Shown here piece after piece: positions 48,480 through 60,424 of a stretch of DNA of 64,000 nucleotides. The DNA is taken from contig RSEF01000004.1 of assembly GCA_003993805.1 (NCBI GenBank), positions 77,369,387 through 77,433,386 on the forward strand. The letters run 5' to 3'. Position numbers and translations under genes: made by a program. Under the pieces are notes generated by a model, which saw nothing but the letters and a program-made list of their open reading frames with translations, was not told the origin of the DNA and made no database searches. Source of the stretch: Himantopus leucocephalus (lineage: Eukaryota; Chordata; Aves; Charadriiformes; Recurvirostridae). How positions within the stretch are numbered: the first letter of the stretch is position 1; every line of letters begins with the position of its first letter.

Positions 48480-49340
48480 TGGCATCAAACTGGTAGGAGT
48501 GGGATGGATTGAGGTTCCCCTCCCAGGAAACTTTGTTTTAAAGCCCTCTTCACCAGCTTGGCAAGCCTATGACCGAAGATGTTCTTCCCCTTCTCTGGCA
48601 GATGGACCCCATCAAGCCCCAGTAGACCTGGTTTCTCAAACAGTGTCCCATGGTCTAAGTAGCTCGGCTGTGGCACAAGTCCTGTAAACATTTGTTGACT
48701 CACCAGACTCGACTGGTCCTTTCAAACCCTGTGCCTTTGATCAGGAGGATTGATGAAAAAACTACCTGCGCTCCACAGTCCTTTACCACCATTCCTAAGG
48801 CTCTGTAATCCTTCTTGGTATTCCTCAGATTGCTCCTGGCTGTATCATAGAATCATAGAATCGTTGAGGTTGGAAGGGACCTTTAAGATCATCAAGTCCA
48901 ACCATTAACCTAACCTGACAAAAAATACTTCTAAACCATGTCCCCGAGTACCTCGTCTACCCTTTTTTTAAACACCTCCAGGTCTGGCAAATCCACCACC
49001 TCCCTGGGCAGCCTATTCCACTGTTGGATAATCCTTTCAGTGAAGAAATTTTGCCTAATGTCCAACCTAAACCTCCCCTGGCTTAACTTGAACCCATTTC
49101 CTCTCGTCCTATCACTGGTGTCCACGTCAAACAACAGCAGCAGATAATAGACACTGGACTGTACGAGGCTTGGTAGTCTTCCAGTGACAGCCCTGATACG
49201 AGCCCCTTGTAAGGAGCACGCCTCTCTGGAGAGTGAGTCAGATCAGTAAATGGGTTCCTCTGTACTCTTTCAGAAGAGAGTTGCCTACTACTATCACTTG
49301 TCGCTTTTTCTTAGTTGCAGCCATTGTTATAAAGGGAGCA
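48480..49340 (-). pseudogene. CR1 ORF1 remnant, SGNH-esterase domain, split by insertion
   Basis: CR1 ORF1 proteins carry an esterase-like SGNH domain. On the minus strand the block with the nucleophile serine reads VIVVGNSLL near 49275-49300 (family form VVVGDSLL; D is changed to N, the serine is kept). After a frame change it continues [20 protein letters not shown] and [11 protein letters not shown]. Beyond the inserted CR1 it resumes at 48843 with ARSNLRNTKKDYRALG and GAQVVFSSIL. A stop follows, then LGLDGVHLPEKGK and IFGHRLAKLVKRAL near 48530-48617. DGVH is the Asp-x-x-His block of the catalytic set. Domain order matches the family. It is broken by the insertion, one frameshift and stops. 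Confidence 0.85.
48844..49114 (-). mobile_element. Nested CR1 LINE 3' end inside CR1 ORF1
   Basis: It starts on the plus strand with atcatagaatcatagaatcg and ggttggaagggacctttaag and ends in the ORF2 C-terminal block (antisense of [10 protein letters not shown]) at about 49114. It is 271 bp long and heavily 5'-truncated. The 4-bp atca occurs at both boundaries (48844-48847 and 49111-49114). Removing one copy with the element restores the ORF1 reading frame across the site, so the limits are supported to within a few bases. Two intact octamers suggest it is younger than its host. Confidence 0.92.
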
Positions 49341-49530
49341 GATCGGGCTGCCTTACACAGTTCCAGCGTCTTCCCTTTTCAGTCTGCAGAGCGGTGAAGC
49401 AGTTTTGCAAAGGCACGTCAGGCTTTGGGGCAAGTCTCTTCCTCCTGCTGGTCCTTGCTGTTGCAAGCTTCCATTCTTCTTCATTATTGTCCCTTCTGTG
49501 TGTGCCAGTAGGGGAGTTTTTTGTTGTTTG

Positions 49531-49984
49531 GCTGTGAGATGTCTTCCTTTAATAGACTTCAGTTCACAGATGAAAACACAATTGCATTGTATCCACTGTG
49601 ATTAAACTATGTTGTCACAAACACAATGGTAAAGGGGAAAGTCGGGGCAGGAAGAAGCGTTTGCTCTAACCAAGCAAACAACTAAAAGCCTAGACAAAAG
49701 GGCATATAAATATCCAACTGTATAGCTGACATCCATAAGTTTGTCTCATTTTCTTTAACAGAAATACTGAGATGAACGCATGTTTATTCATACACATATT
49801 ACTTATGCATGTTTTCAGTCCACTTTCCCTTTGGATATCAGAGCAAGAGAAGAAATCTTATGCAGTTGTAAGCCATTTAAGTGAAGGCATGAACTAGATC
49901 CTACAAATACGCATGCTAAACTGCACAAGGAAAAGCATACCAGCAGGTCAAAGGCAGTAATTATTCCTCTTGACACTTTTGTAA
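49531..49984. other. Unique sequence between CR1 copies
   Basis: No gene or recognised repeat. The left part may still contain unrecognisable 5' sequence of the large CR1. Confidence 0.6.
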
Positions 49985-50476
49985 CTTAATCTGGAATATG
50001 CTGTCCAGAGCAAGACTGTTCAGTACAAGAGAGACATTGACAACCTGGAGGGAATCCTGCAGAGGGCCACCAAGGTAGTCACAAGGCTGAAGCACATGAT
50101 ATACATGGAGAGGCAGAGAGACCTGGGTTTGTTCAGCCTAAAGAGAAAACAAAGGATTTCTTCAGCTTCCTAGTGAAAGTTTATGTTGAAGATGAAGGGA
50201 CACACTTCTCGGAAATGCACAGTGGTAGGTGGAAGGCAATGAACCCAAATTATACCAAGGGAAATTCAGAGTAGATATAAGGAACTACTCTAAATATGTT
50301 ATAATACTGGAGAAAGTTGCTCAGAGAGGCTGTGGAATATCCATCCTTGGAGATATTCCAAATTGACTGGAAAAAGCCTTGGGTAATTTGGTGTGACTTT
50401 AGTTAGCCTTTATTTGAGCAAGTTAGGCTAGATGACCTTCAAGGATCACTGACAACAAAAATGTTTTTATGTTTTC
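49985..50476 (+). mobile_element. Old CR1 LINE 3' fragment
   Basis: On the plus strand, gagggaatcctgcagagggccaccaag corresponds to the CR1 block for V-Q-R-R-A-T-K. tttgttcagcctaaagagaa corresponds to L-F-S-L-E-K-R, and gttaggctagatgaccttcaagg to the 3' UTR. The terminus is eroded to tgtttttatgttttcat, in which two ATTCTATG-like octamers can still be recognised. It is diverged and has short deletions. Confidence 0.85.
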
Positions 50477-50944
50477 ATAATACTATAACAGAAAGCAGTC
50501 CCAATACAAATAAACTAACAGGATGACTAATACTAGTCTTGAACCTGAATTTAAGTGTACTAAATCAGTGTAAATAACAACAATTTATAAGGATTTTGTA
50601 ACACTGTGATGGCATAGTCAGACATAGTTTTAAGCAGTTATGTAAGCAATATGATCACCAAAGAGACTAACAAGGATGTGTGTAGTTGCGTGTAGGAGGT
50701 GGAAGGAAGAAGTTGCTAGACAGAGAGCAAGAAAGAGGAAGCATGACATTGCAAACAGGCAGTACAGCTCCTCTAGTATACAAGGAGACAAGCAAGACAA
50801 CAGAAAAAAAGAAAAGCAGTATCAGAAGTAGGGGAGAGAGGCAAGGGCATTAGAACATCAAGCATAAACAATTTAAAACAGAGAAGAAATAAAGCAAGCC
50901 TGCCTTGGCCAACCTCTCTCTCTGATTAGGAGCTTTCAAGTCAG
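50477..50944. other. Unique sequence, no gene seen
   Basis: Purine-rich on the plus strand in parts (about 50690-50830). Nothing recognised. Confidence 0.65.
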
Positions 50945-51238
50945 ATCATAGAATCATAGAATGGTTTAGGTTGGAAGGGACCTCAAAGATCATCCAGTTC
51001 CAACCCCCCTGCCATGGGCCCAAACTCCTCCCAACAGACCAGGTTGCTCAAAGCCCCATCCAGCCTGGTCTCAAACACTTTCAGGGATGGGGCCTCAACA
51101 ACTTCCCTCGGCGACCTGTCCTAGTGCTTCACCACCCTCATAGTGAAAAATTTCTTCCTGATATCTAATCTAAACCTACCTTCTTCCAGTCTGAAGCCAA
51201 TACTTCTTGTCCTATCACTACATGTCCTTGTAAAAAGG
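50945..51238 (-). mobile_element. CR1 LINE 3' end fragment
   Basis: atcatagaatcatagaatgg and ggttggaagggacctcaaag mark the antisense terminus. The segment reaches the ORF2 C-terminal block (antisense of [19 protein letters not shown]) before truncation at 51238. It is one of the best-preserved 3' ends in the window. Confidence 0.94.
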
Positions 51239-53879
51239 CATCATCAATACCTTCGTTACCAAGAACCACAGACAACTGAGCCCACTATCCTGCATCCCCT
51301 CTGTGGTGTGTTATATTCACAGCCAGTTTAGAAGTGATAAAGATTAAGAGGTTTGTATTTGTAGTGAAGATGATTAATACTGTGTAAGAAATTAACATCA
51401 GCAATAAACACGTGCTCAATGAGTGAAATCGGCCTGACTCACTACTCTTCTAAACGCTCTACCATAGTAATCTCTAGCTTCCTGGTACGTGTGTGTATAC
51501 AAATATATATAAAAAAATAGCTTTGTGAGTGTATATATTAGTGTATATATATCTTTACAGTTGCAACAATAGAAAGGGAAAGACCCTCTTGACAGCGTCT
51601 GATTCATAGGTCGTAGTTTCAAATTAGAATTGTATTTATTTTAAAGAAAAAAGAGGTCTTGCTATTTTAAATAAGACAGCACATTAACATAACTATCATT
51701 TTTCTCAAAATAGGCTATTTCAGCTCTTTATTCTTTCATTTTATCGACAGCAACTTGTCAATTTGGTACTTTTCAAGGCCTTCTGCTCCCATTGGAGTAA
51801 AAGGCAGTTAGAGATCAACATCCAACACTTCAGAGTATATATTCCTATTGGTGCACACATATGAAAAGGAGAATAAATTATTGATAATAATAAGATAATA
51901 ATAACCACTGACACTGTTTAACCTTTTGCTAAAGAAACCAAAGCACTTTACAAAGTATGTAAGTGTGTTACAGATTCTTGACAGAAGAATCAGCTCATTT
52001 ATCACTGAAAGTCACCTACTTCTCAGTTGGAAAGTAACAGCCTTTTTAAATGTACTGTGACCTTACAGGACATTTGAGGACAGAAAATAAAAGATAAATC
52101 CAGTTCAAATGAGACTGAAACAAACAACTGAAAATGGCCGAGAAAAAACATGCAGTGTTTCTTTCTTTTTAAATCTTCTGGAGTTAAGATTAGCTGGCAG
52201 GAAAAGAATGTGCAAGAGGAAACATTCATTAAAATTATAGAGATAACTCATACTGGTACAGACTAGCCATCCTTGAGATATCTACAGTAGCTCACTCAAA
52301 ATATAAAACATATAATTATGGTAAAATTAATATAGAAAACTCATAAGAGAGGGAGTGACTTTTGAAATTCTGAACAAGGAGAAAGAACAGAAAATAATTT
52401 GTCTATGGTTCCTGTAATTTAAGAAAAAAAACTATAATATCATTCTGCCTGCTGAAGTCTTGAGCTGAAGTTCAAAACCAATTTCTTCATTATTGTCCTT
52501 CTTCCATGTTCATTTTTTCTCTCCATTGTCTGTGGAATTAGAAAGTCGACAATGTTTCTATTTAATTAGGTGGTAGAATCCTATCTGCAGAACTGCTCAG
52601 TGTCCAGGGAACTTAGGCCTTCCTGATGTACCAATGACATAAGTTCATTTCCCTTATGACTTCTGAACCATAAATTGCTTAGGACTTCAAAAGTTCTTTA
52701 AAACATTTCTTTCCCATAATAAGACTACAAAGTGATCTACACACTTGTACAAGACATATCACATGGGAATCTAGACAAAATGTACTTTGCAATGTAGAGC
52801 AGTTTCTGACAAGTCAGATGGAGTTTGAAACTGGCACCATATAGCTTTAGCAGCAGTCTATATGCTTTTCAGATAGTAAGATCAGAAACAGATAAACCCA
52901 TTATTTTTTTTTTATTCTTGGATTATATATGCATTTTACATGCTTTTATTTAAATGAGGTATAGATCGATGAAATTATCTAATGAACCTTAATAGCAATC
53001 ATTACATTTTAATGCACAGTGGAAGAAGTAGACATTTAAAATAACTTTGTCCCCGTTAATCAGAGTATGTACTTCTAAAATATTCCCATCAATTTAAAGA
53101 TACTAAAATATAGTAAAAATGAACTTACTCTTTTTTCAGGAGGATCATGAGAGAGATTGGTTTCTTAGTACATTGAATTGAATAAAGTTCTGACAATAAT
53201 TGCACACAATAGAATTTATAGAAAAAAAAGGAAGCAGACTGCACCTGGCATTTAAAATTAAGTTCTACATCTCACACGTATTTATTTTAACTCTCTGCAG
53301 CTAGCCTAGGGCATTCATTGTTGTTCATCTACTATATAAATAACAATTAAAGTTTTTTTTTAAAAAAATATTCTACGGTGGAGAAGATTGGATGGGATAA
53401 ACAAAGACATTTAACACTGCAAAAAAAAAGCTGCTTTCAGAGTGTAAAAATTAAGAGATCACCTAGCTGTAAAATCACATGCTTAAAATAATCTATCAAG
53501 GAAAAAGGCATGACATCTGAAGATAACCAGGAAAGTACTTTGTTGAATAGTAACAAGAAGCAGTTAAGTTTCATCTATAGGTATATTTTCATGTTTGATT
53601 TTTTTAATTCTTTGTGAAACAGGATCTATAAGGAAAATTCTAATGGACTTGAGGTTTAACTATTGCTATACCAGCATTACATTATCAAAGGAGATGCAAT
53701 GACAGGGCAAGCTTATGAATTCAGAGATGTTAAAACCAAAAAGTACTTTTAAGAACATTTATTCTGATTTCCTGACCTAAATATAAACTAAAATTTTACC
53801 CAAGTTAAATGTGATAGCATCCTGTGAGTTTGGATTTCAAGCTAGGTTAAGAACAAGATTTCAAAGACTTCTCACTTTT
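51239..53879. other. Unique AT-rich sequence, no gene seen
   Basis: No gene. A TA/TG-rich low-complexity patch lies at about 51487-51556. Otherwise nothing recognised. Confidence 0.65.
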
Positions 53880-54385
53880 GGTGGAGAGGAACCCCATGGA
53901 AAGGACCCACGCTGGAGCAATTCCTGAAGTACTGCAGCCTGTGGAACAGTTCGTGAAGGACTATAACCCATGGGAGGGACCCATGCTTGAGCAGACAGTT
54001 TGAAGAGGAGGGAGTGTCAGAGACAAAGCGTAACATAACATGACTGCAAACCCATTCCCCTACCCCACTGTGACTTCCTCCTGTGGGAAGGGAAGGCAGA
54101 ATAGTTGCAAACAAAAGAGTAAAGTTGAACCTGGGAAAATGGGGGAGTGGGGGGATGGTCTTTTTAGTGTTTCTGCTTCTTACTATCCTACTTTATTTTT
54201 AATTAGAAATCAATTCAACTAATCTTCTGCAAGTTTTGGCCATGATGGTAACTGGTGAATGATCTCCTTGTCCTTATCTTGATTCATAAGCTTTTTAATC
54301 TTATTTTCTCCACCTGTTCTGCTGAGGTGGGGGTGTGACAGAACAGCTTGGTGGGCACCTGGCAGACCAAGGTTAACCCGTCACA
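53880..54385 (+). mobile_element. Truncated LTR, same family as 21277-22405
   Basis: In sense orientation it carries the same blocks as the 21-kb LTR: ggacccacgctggagca, the ccatgggagggacccatgct unit, the T-rich central part, gtaactggtgaatgatctcc and cttggtgggcacctggcag. It ends ggttaacccgtcaca at 54385. The first half of the LTR is missing and no viral genes adjoin it. It is diverged from the 21-kb copy, so the two insertions are independent. Confidence 0.8.
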
Positions 54386-55094
54386 TACTTGAAATCTTAA
54401 CAGTCAGGTCAAAGATTCATTATTTGCCCAGATCTAATTATTACAGAAAAAGAAAATAAATTATTAGTACCATTAAAATTTTTATACACACACTTCCCAG
54501 TACCTACCCCTTTTGCTGGTGTTATACTCACCCTTCCACTTCTTTTTTAACTCTAAAAGCCCATGTTATCAGTCTGGTGGTGGTTGCAGGGTATGACAAT
54601 GAGCAACACTCACAAGAAGGAACATGATGTTGAGTTTATTTTCTTTCTTCTCTCTATGATCTGCTTGGGATTATTTTAATATAATTTCTTTTACACCTTC
54701 ATTTTTCTTCATTGGTCTGTAAATCATATCTTTCTGTGTGTGTTGTATACCATGTTTGTGTTCTCTTTGTTACCCTTAAAACCAGTTTAGTCCAGCTCCA
54801 GATCTGCATTTCTTTAGCTGACCATTGTAGAGTTGTTTATAGCTGTGGGTCTTCAGTAACTTTTCACTATACTGAGAAACAGGTGTTACTTGTACTCTTT
54901 ATCCATGACACGGTGTAGCACTCACCTAAACATAGTTGATAAAAATCAAAGTGGATTTTAAATTAAATTTTAACATGCAGTTAAACAACTTTAAAGACCA
55001 GAGAGTTCAGCACTTTACAGAATAGACCCCTAAGAGAGATTTTTTTCTCAATGTACTTTCACTGATATCCCTGTAGTCCTCAAAATTAGCCTCG

Positions 55095-55220
55095 GTTCAG
55101 TCAGGTATTAACAGGTGACAACATTTATACCGCAGTAAATGCACATTGCTTCATTCTGCTTAATTTTGCTGTCACACATTATCCACAGCTGACAAGATTA
55201 GGATGGGACATAGCATGAGG
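55095..55220. promoter_or_regulatory. Candidate conserved non-coding element
   Basis: A high-complexity segment with an E-box (caggtg), atttataccgcagtaaatg and ttatccacagctgac, without long A/T runs and without an open frame. It is judged by texture only. Confidence 0.18.
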
Positions 55221-55856
55221 AAACACACCAGAATATATCTCAACCTGACTCATCAGATATTACAAAGAAACCGATTATTTCTAGACTGATATCCACTATA
55301 AATTGTAGCAGCAAACATGTGATCCAGGATTAGTAAAATAGGCAATTGTAGGGGAAGGAAAAAAGATCCTAATTGCTAGGAACCCCACCAACAAGGGAAT
55401 ATCACTGTTTCTCAGGCATGTATAATCATACAGCATTTGACATATCACTAATTACTTTTGGGGTGTAGGAGGAATGGCAATAAAAAGAAACCAAAAAAGC
55501 ACAGCCCCCTAAAGATGTGCTAAGGATTCTTTTTTCTGTCTTTTTTAAAATATGTCTCCCAGGAAAAGGAAATCCATTGAAGCATACACAGTAATAGTTA
55601 AGAAAAAGGAAACCTCAACAAACAGTATAGTTTTAAAAGTCAAGCCTTTTATCCTGTTCTAATAGGAAAAAATCCATCTAATGAACTATTTAATTGAGTT
55701 TAACAAGAATGTTTATAGTTAATCCTAAATGCACTAATAGGAAACCTAAGGCCTACATTCAATGTTAGTTTTGCTCCCTTTGGATGTTACTCATAATTAC
55801 AGTTTGCTCTTTAATTATTCTTCCTCATGTATTCAATTTATGATTAAGACCAACAG

Positions 55857-56069
55857 CTTGCCCTGGAGGCTGAAAGTGCTGAGGTGGACACTGGTGAATC
55901 AGCAGAGAGCAATTCCTTCAGCAATGTGCATCTACTCAGAAGCAGGCAAAAAGCAGCTTTTCACTCTAATCATGAAATTCAGAGCTCAAGACAAAAGAAT
56001 ATTACTTCAGCAAGAGAACAACCCCTGATAACTCTCCAGAGAAAGGAGATTAAAGAAACAAATCTATAG
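55857..56069 (+). other. Exon-like open frame, unrecognised
   Basis: A stop-free stretch (from 55848) ends with TAG at 56067-56069. A possible acceptor lies at 55856 (accaacag before CTT), or at 55848, after a pyrimidine-rich stretch. From 55857 it would encode 70 residues, mostly polar, starting LALEAESAEVDTGES and ending KEIKETNL. It would be a terminal exon if real. An overlapping frame (55762-56028) is also open. A stretch of this length is common by chance; only the composition and the acceptor-like site make it stand out. I do not recognise the protein. Confidence 0.15.
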
Positions 56070-59000
56070 CTCTCAAACAAACACTTTTGTACTTTTGTTG
56101 AAGAAAATTGTGTTGTGTTGGCAATTAAAACAGTTTTATCTACTGCATGTATTGTACAGTCACATGGTACCCAATTTTTGCTTCTTCAATTTGCCGTTTT
56201 ACTTTCCGCTAATTAGATATATTATCCAATATCATGTATCTGAATGCCCTTTCTTTGTAGCTTCTATGAAAAGAAATTTTAAAATGAAAATTTGTAGAAA
56301 ATTTGCTAGGGGAATAAAAACAAGTGCTTTATTGACCCCTTCTGCAATTTGTGATGCAGAATATGAAGGAACTCTCTATGGGAGTTTTTCTAGCATAAAG
56401 TAGAATATTTCTGCCGCAGACATATGTTGTTCCTGCACAGTGTTGCCTTCAATTTCAAGAACTACAGGACTGATCACACTAGCTTTTTTGGGTTTTTTTG
56501 TTGGAACAATTCTTAATGATCTTTTAGGGTGGGAATATAGACTAATAGTTATAGGAGTACTAGAGCTAGAAAGGATCTAGTAAGTGCAAAAGACAGTAGT
56601 ACAGGGCCATACAGCCGAGCAGTTCAAAATTAGCCAGGTCCTGAAAGCAGTGTAGCCTAGAGAAAATTGTATATCCTCGTTCATCCTAAAATAAATAATT
56701 TTGAATTGTAGTGGATATATATGAAATCTGATTTCTTGCTGAAAGTTACTGAAAAATACCTTTATCCATTTGGAATTCACAGGTTGACATCCACCCAAAG
56801 GTACTCACAGGCAATAGTCACAAGCAAGCTTTACAGAACTTTTTTATATATCTTGACATCACAGCTTGTATAAAATACTAGCACAATATTTCGGGCAAAA
56901 TTCTGAAGACCCCAAGGTCTCACCCTCCCTGTTATGTTCTCTACCATTAACCTAATCATTATTCCTATGTAGCTCAGTCCACTGTCTAAAAATGGAGGTA
57001 GCTTCTCCTTATCCTTAGGAGTTAAAATAGTAATAGGAATAACTTAAGTAGATTACACAGATAAAAACTCTAATAAAAATTATGATTTTTTTTTCCATTT
57101 AGACATTCCTGGGACAGGATTCCAAAGGTACTTGTAATATTGCATGTCCCTCTGTACACATATTCATTCTGGAGTTTCTAACTTTTTCATACATTAATAA
57201 CATAGCCTTACAATATCATCCACATATTTCCCTATGAATTCATAACAGTCCACGTTTCCTCACTTCAGATGCAAAACATTGATTAAGATATCCTAAGTAA
57301 AGTTTTAAAGTGGCCTACATGAATGAGTTTTCTCATTCATATCAAGAGGTCCCTTTTGACACTAATGGCATGTCTATAAACATCATCCCCCTGCTACATA
57401 TACATTAAATTTTATTTCAAATCAAGCAGCTGAGATGAAACGTGCAACATGTAGATAAGACTGATGGTTGATGATAGATAGACAGATAAAAGTATCCCTA
57501 TGTAGAAATTCCATATACCACTCTGTAGCAGAACTACTTTATGCTTGACACAGAATTCTGAATACTGATTTTTCTACACACTTAAGGAGAGCAATGGCAT
57601 TATGAAATTGTTTGTGAGACCATTCCCAGAACACAGCGAAGCTTGAGTCCAAAATTATCACATGCCATGAAGCCAGTTAACCTCCCAGCTTAACTGTTTA
57701 GGATGAGATCAGGTGTAAGTCGTCTCTTTATTCACTGGAATCTTCTCCCTTTCTGTCTTCAAAGAGATAAGATTTAAGAATCATTCTTCTGGTATAACTG
57801 GATATGAAACAGCATACACTGGATGTATGTAAAAGATGGATGGATGTAAAAGAATCATGCTTTTTAAAGTATTACACATTGCATATACAAAGTAGAATTA
57901 ATTTTTTTTCCTTCCTTTTATTGTGTACATTTTCTTCCAGCTTTAGGGTTTGTATGTGAATTCAGTAGATTATTACTTCCTTAAGGATTCTTTCCAACCA
58001 AAATATCTGTCACTGCTGAAACTGAACACTCAAAGAAAGTGCTGACATTAAGCCACAAGAACCAATTTTCATAGAGAGCTATTTAAGTATTCTAGAGCAG
58101 CATTTTTGTATCAGACAGGCCTTAGGGTATTTGTGATTTGTATAGTTTTAACTGGAAGGAAAAAAAAATAACCCACAAAACCACAAGTGTAGCTGATAGC
58201 ATGGATGAATGCAAAAAGCAATCCAAAGAGATTTTAAGAATAAACCTGTTCTGCTGCTGCTATTTGTTTCTTACTGTTGATATCAGAACTAGGATTCCTG
58301 TCATCCACTACTCTTTCAGGAGGGAACTGTGCTTTCTTCAATCTGCACTGAGCTGCTAGTTAAAGGAAGCCATAGGAAATTGCTCTCAAGGTAGGGATAC
58401 CTATTTGAAGGGGAATAGCCATGAAATAAAACTTTTCATAAAGTGCTACGAAATTTAAGCTCAGTTGTGGCTCCCTTTTGCCCTATTTGTCAACATTGAA
58501 CTCAAACAGCAAATCAAATGCTTTTCTATACTAATTAACTAATAATTTTGACTGTATTCCGTAACTTTTTTTTCTTGTTTTCTTTACATTACTATTTTGG
58601 AGGGAAGGCGGCCCTGAAAATCCTTTAGCCCCATACTAAATATTTCTACAGCTACTGAAAGGCAACATACTATGAAACCCTCTTAGTAACAGATGAAGTA
58701 AAAGTATGGAAAATTCTGTGTCTCCAGCACTATTATGTAATCCTAATTTGGAGGGATAGATTCTATGAGATAAGAAAAGAGTGCCTTTTTTGCAGTCATT
58801 TGGTCTTTGGGCCAGTTGGGTAATGATATTCTATATGAACCCGTACTGGCTTGTGAGGCAGATAATTACACTCACTAGGACACTGAATATAATTAATGAT
58901 TTTCTGTGTGTGGCCCAAAACCTAACTTTAAGAACAGACATACTGGATCATATGAATCTATAATACTTATAATTGGATATTATTTTAAGGATGATGTATA

Positions 59001-59306
59001 AGATTGAGTGGTAATAGCAATCCTGAATGGGGAGTGTAGTAAAAATTCTGGGAAATAAAAAAAAGGTGGCAAAATAAGGAATCTTTTCTGCACTTATATC
59101 TTCAGTATTCTTCCTGCTATTGTAAATTATTTTCAGAAAGTGCAAAAAATTTTTTGATATTAAGAAAATGAAGGTTGTTTCTCAAAAGCAGAGATACTTA
59201 AAAATCTCGGGTAATATATAATGTTTGATACATTATTCTAAATGATCAAAATGAGGAAAAAGAAAGGCATTTGTAATGATTATTTTAATGTATTATTAAT
59301 ATGTAT

Positions 59307-59330
59307 TTTGGTTTGGTTTGGTTTGGTTTT
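59307..59330. repeat. (TTTGG)n short tandem repeat
   Basis: Four to five TTTGG units followed by a short T run. Confidence 0.85.
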
Positions 59331-60424
59331 TTTAAGTTACAAATATCACCGGAGAGTTTTCCTCTAAAGTGTGTGAGGTATTCCATAGGCTGGAAAACCT
59401 ACAAAGAAACACACACACACAACAACTGAGGCAAGTTAAGGTTAAAAAAAGTTCAAAATGAGCCCTCTGCTTAGAGTATTCCATCCTGTCCAGGGAATAA
59501 TATCTACCCACTTAAGTGCTTCAATAATGGAGTCTTTTTTAAATTAGTATTTCTCATTCATCTTTTCTACATAGAATAAAACATTCAGGTGTTTGAAGAG
59601 GAAAGAAATATAGCTTTTGCTGAAGGGGATATAGGCATTTATCTTTTCAGCCAGAATAAAACCATTGTGTGTGGTCATCTATATTTTGAAATACAATAGA
59701 AGAAAAGACCGGAAAAGGCTTGAAAGACTTCAGCTTTTTTATTTTCTTTCTTTCTTTTTAATTATTTCAGGGGTTTGCATTATGGTTATTCACTCAGCTA
59801 AAATTTTATATTTCTCTTCATTGTAACTTTATTTTGAAAAGTGTTTGGTATATTGTAAAAAACAAACATCTGTCATGTTTTTTCCTTAATGACTCATCTT
59901 TGCCTCAGTATTTTCTACCTATCAATAAAAATATAGGAATTAGTCTGCAAGATATTCACATACAGTAGGATGACAAAAAAGATACATATTTTAAATTTTG
60001 TATCTTTGCAACATAAGTAATTAAGAGGTCATTTATATTAAAAAAGGAGGTTAAGAATACATGCTTGTTATTTCATTATTTTAATAAACTCGAAAACAGT
60101 TGAAAATGAACAGATAAGAAAATAAAAATGGAAAATTAGAAGGCAAAGTTAACATGTCAGAAAAATCTAATGAAAAAAATGCAAACCAGGTTGGCAACAT
60201 GGAAAAGTGGATGAGCTGTAATAGTATTCCAGTAATTGTCATATTAAGGTGCACAAAAGTTTTAACATGAAAGAATTCTATTTGTAAATTATACATGTCC
60301 TTTTTTGTAGAAAAGTCTTGTGAAATTCGTTGGTTGCTAGAAATGCTTACAGTAGAAAGAACATCTTAACACTAGAAATTCTTTCTAAACATACACTAGT
60401 AGAAATTTTAAGGACTTGACTTCT

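Larger units (their letters stand above)
45516..49530 (-). mobile_element. Near-full-length CR1 LINE, interrupted by a nested CR1
   Basis: The largest element of the window, on the minus strand. Its 3' end (plus 45516) has several degenerate octamers (tcatagaatcataacacc and following). Going upstream it has the 3' UTR, ORF2 C-terminus, reverse transcriptase (about 46330-46870), linker and endonuclease (about 47790-48420). A partial ORF1 follows with an SGNH-esterase domain (about 48480-49340) and its upstream part, recognisable to about 49500. A second CR1 (48844-49114) is inserted in ORF1. Without it the element spans about 3.7 kb; a complete CR1 is about 4.5 kb, so only the 5' UTR and the start of ORF1 appear to be missing. 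Stops and frameshifts are frequent. The 5' limit is approximate. Confidence 0.92.
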
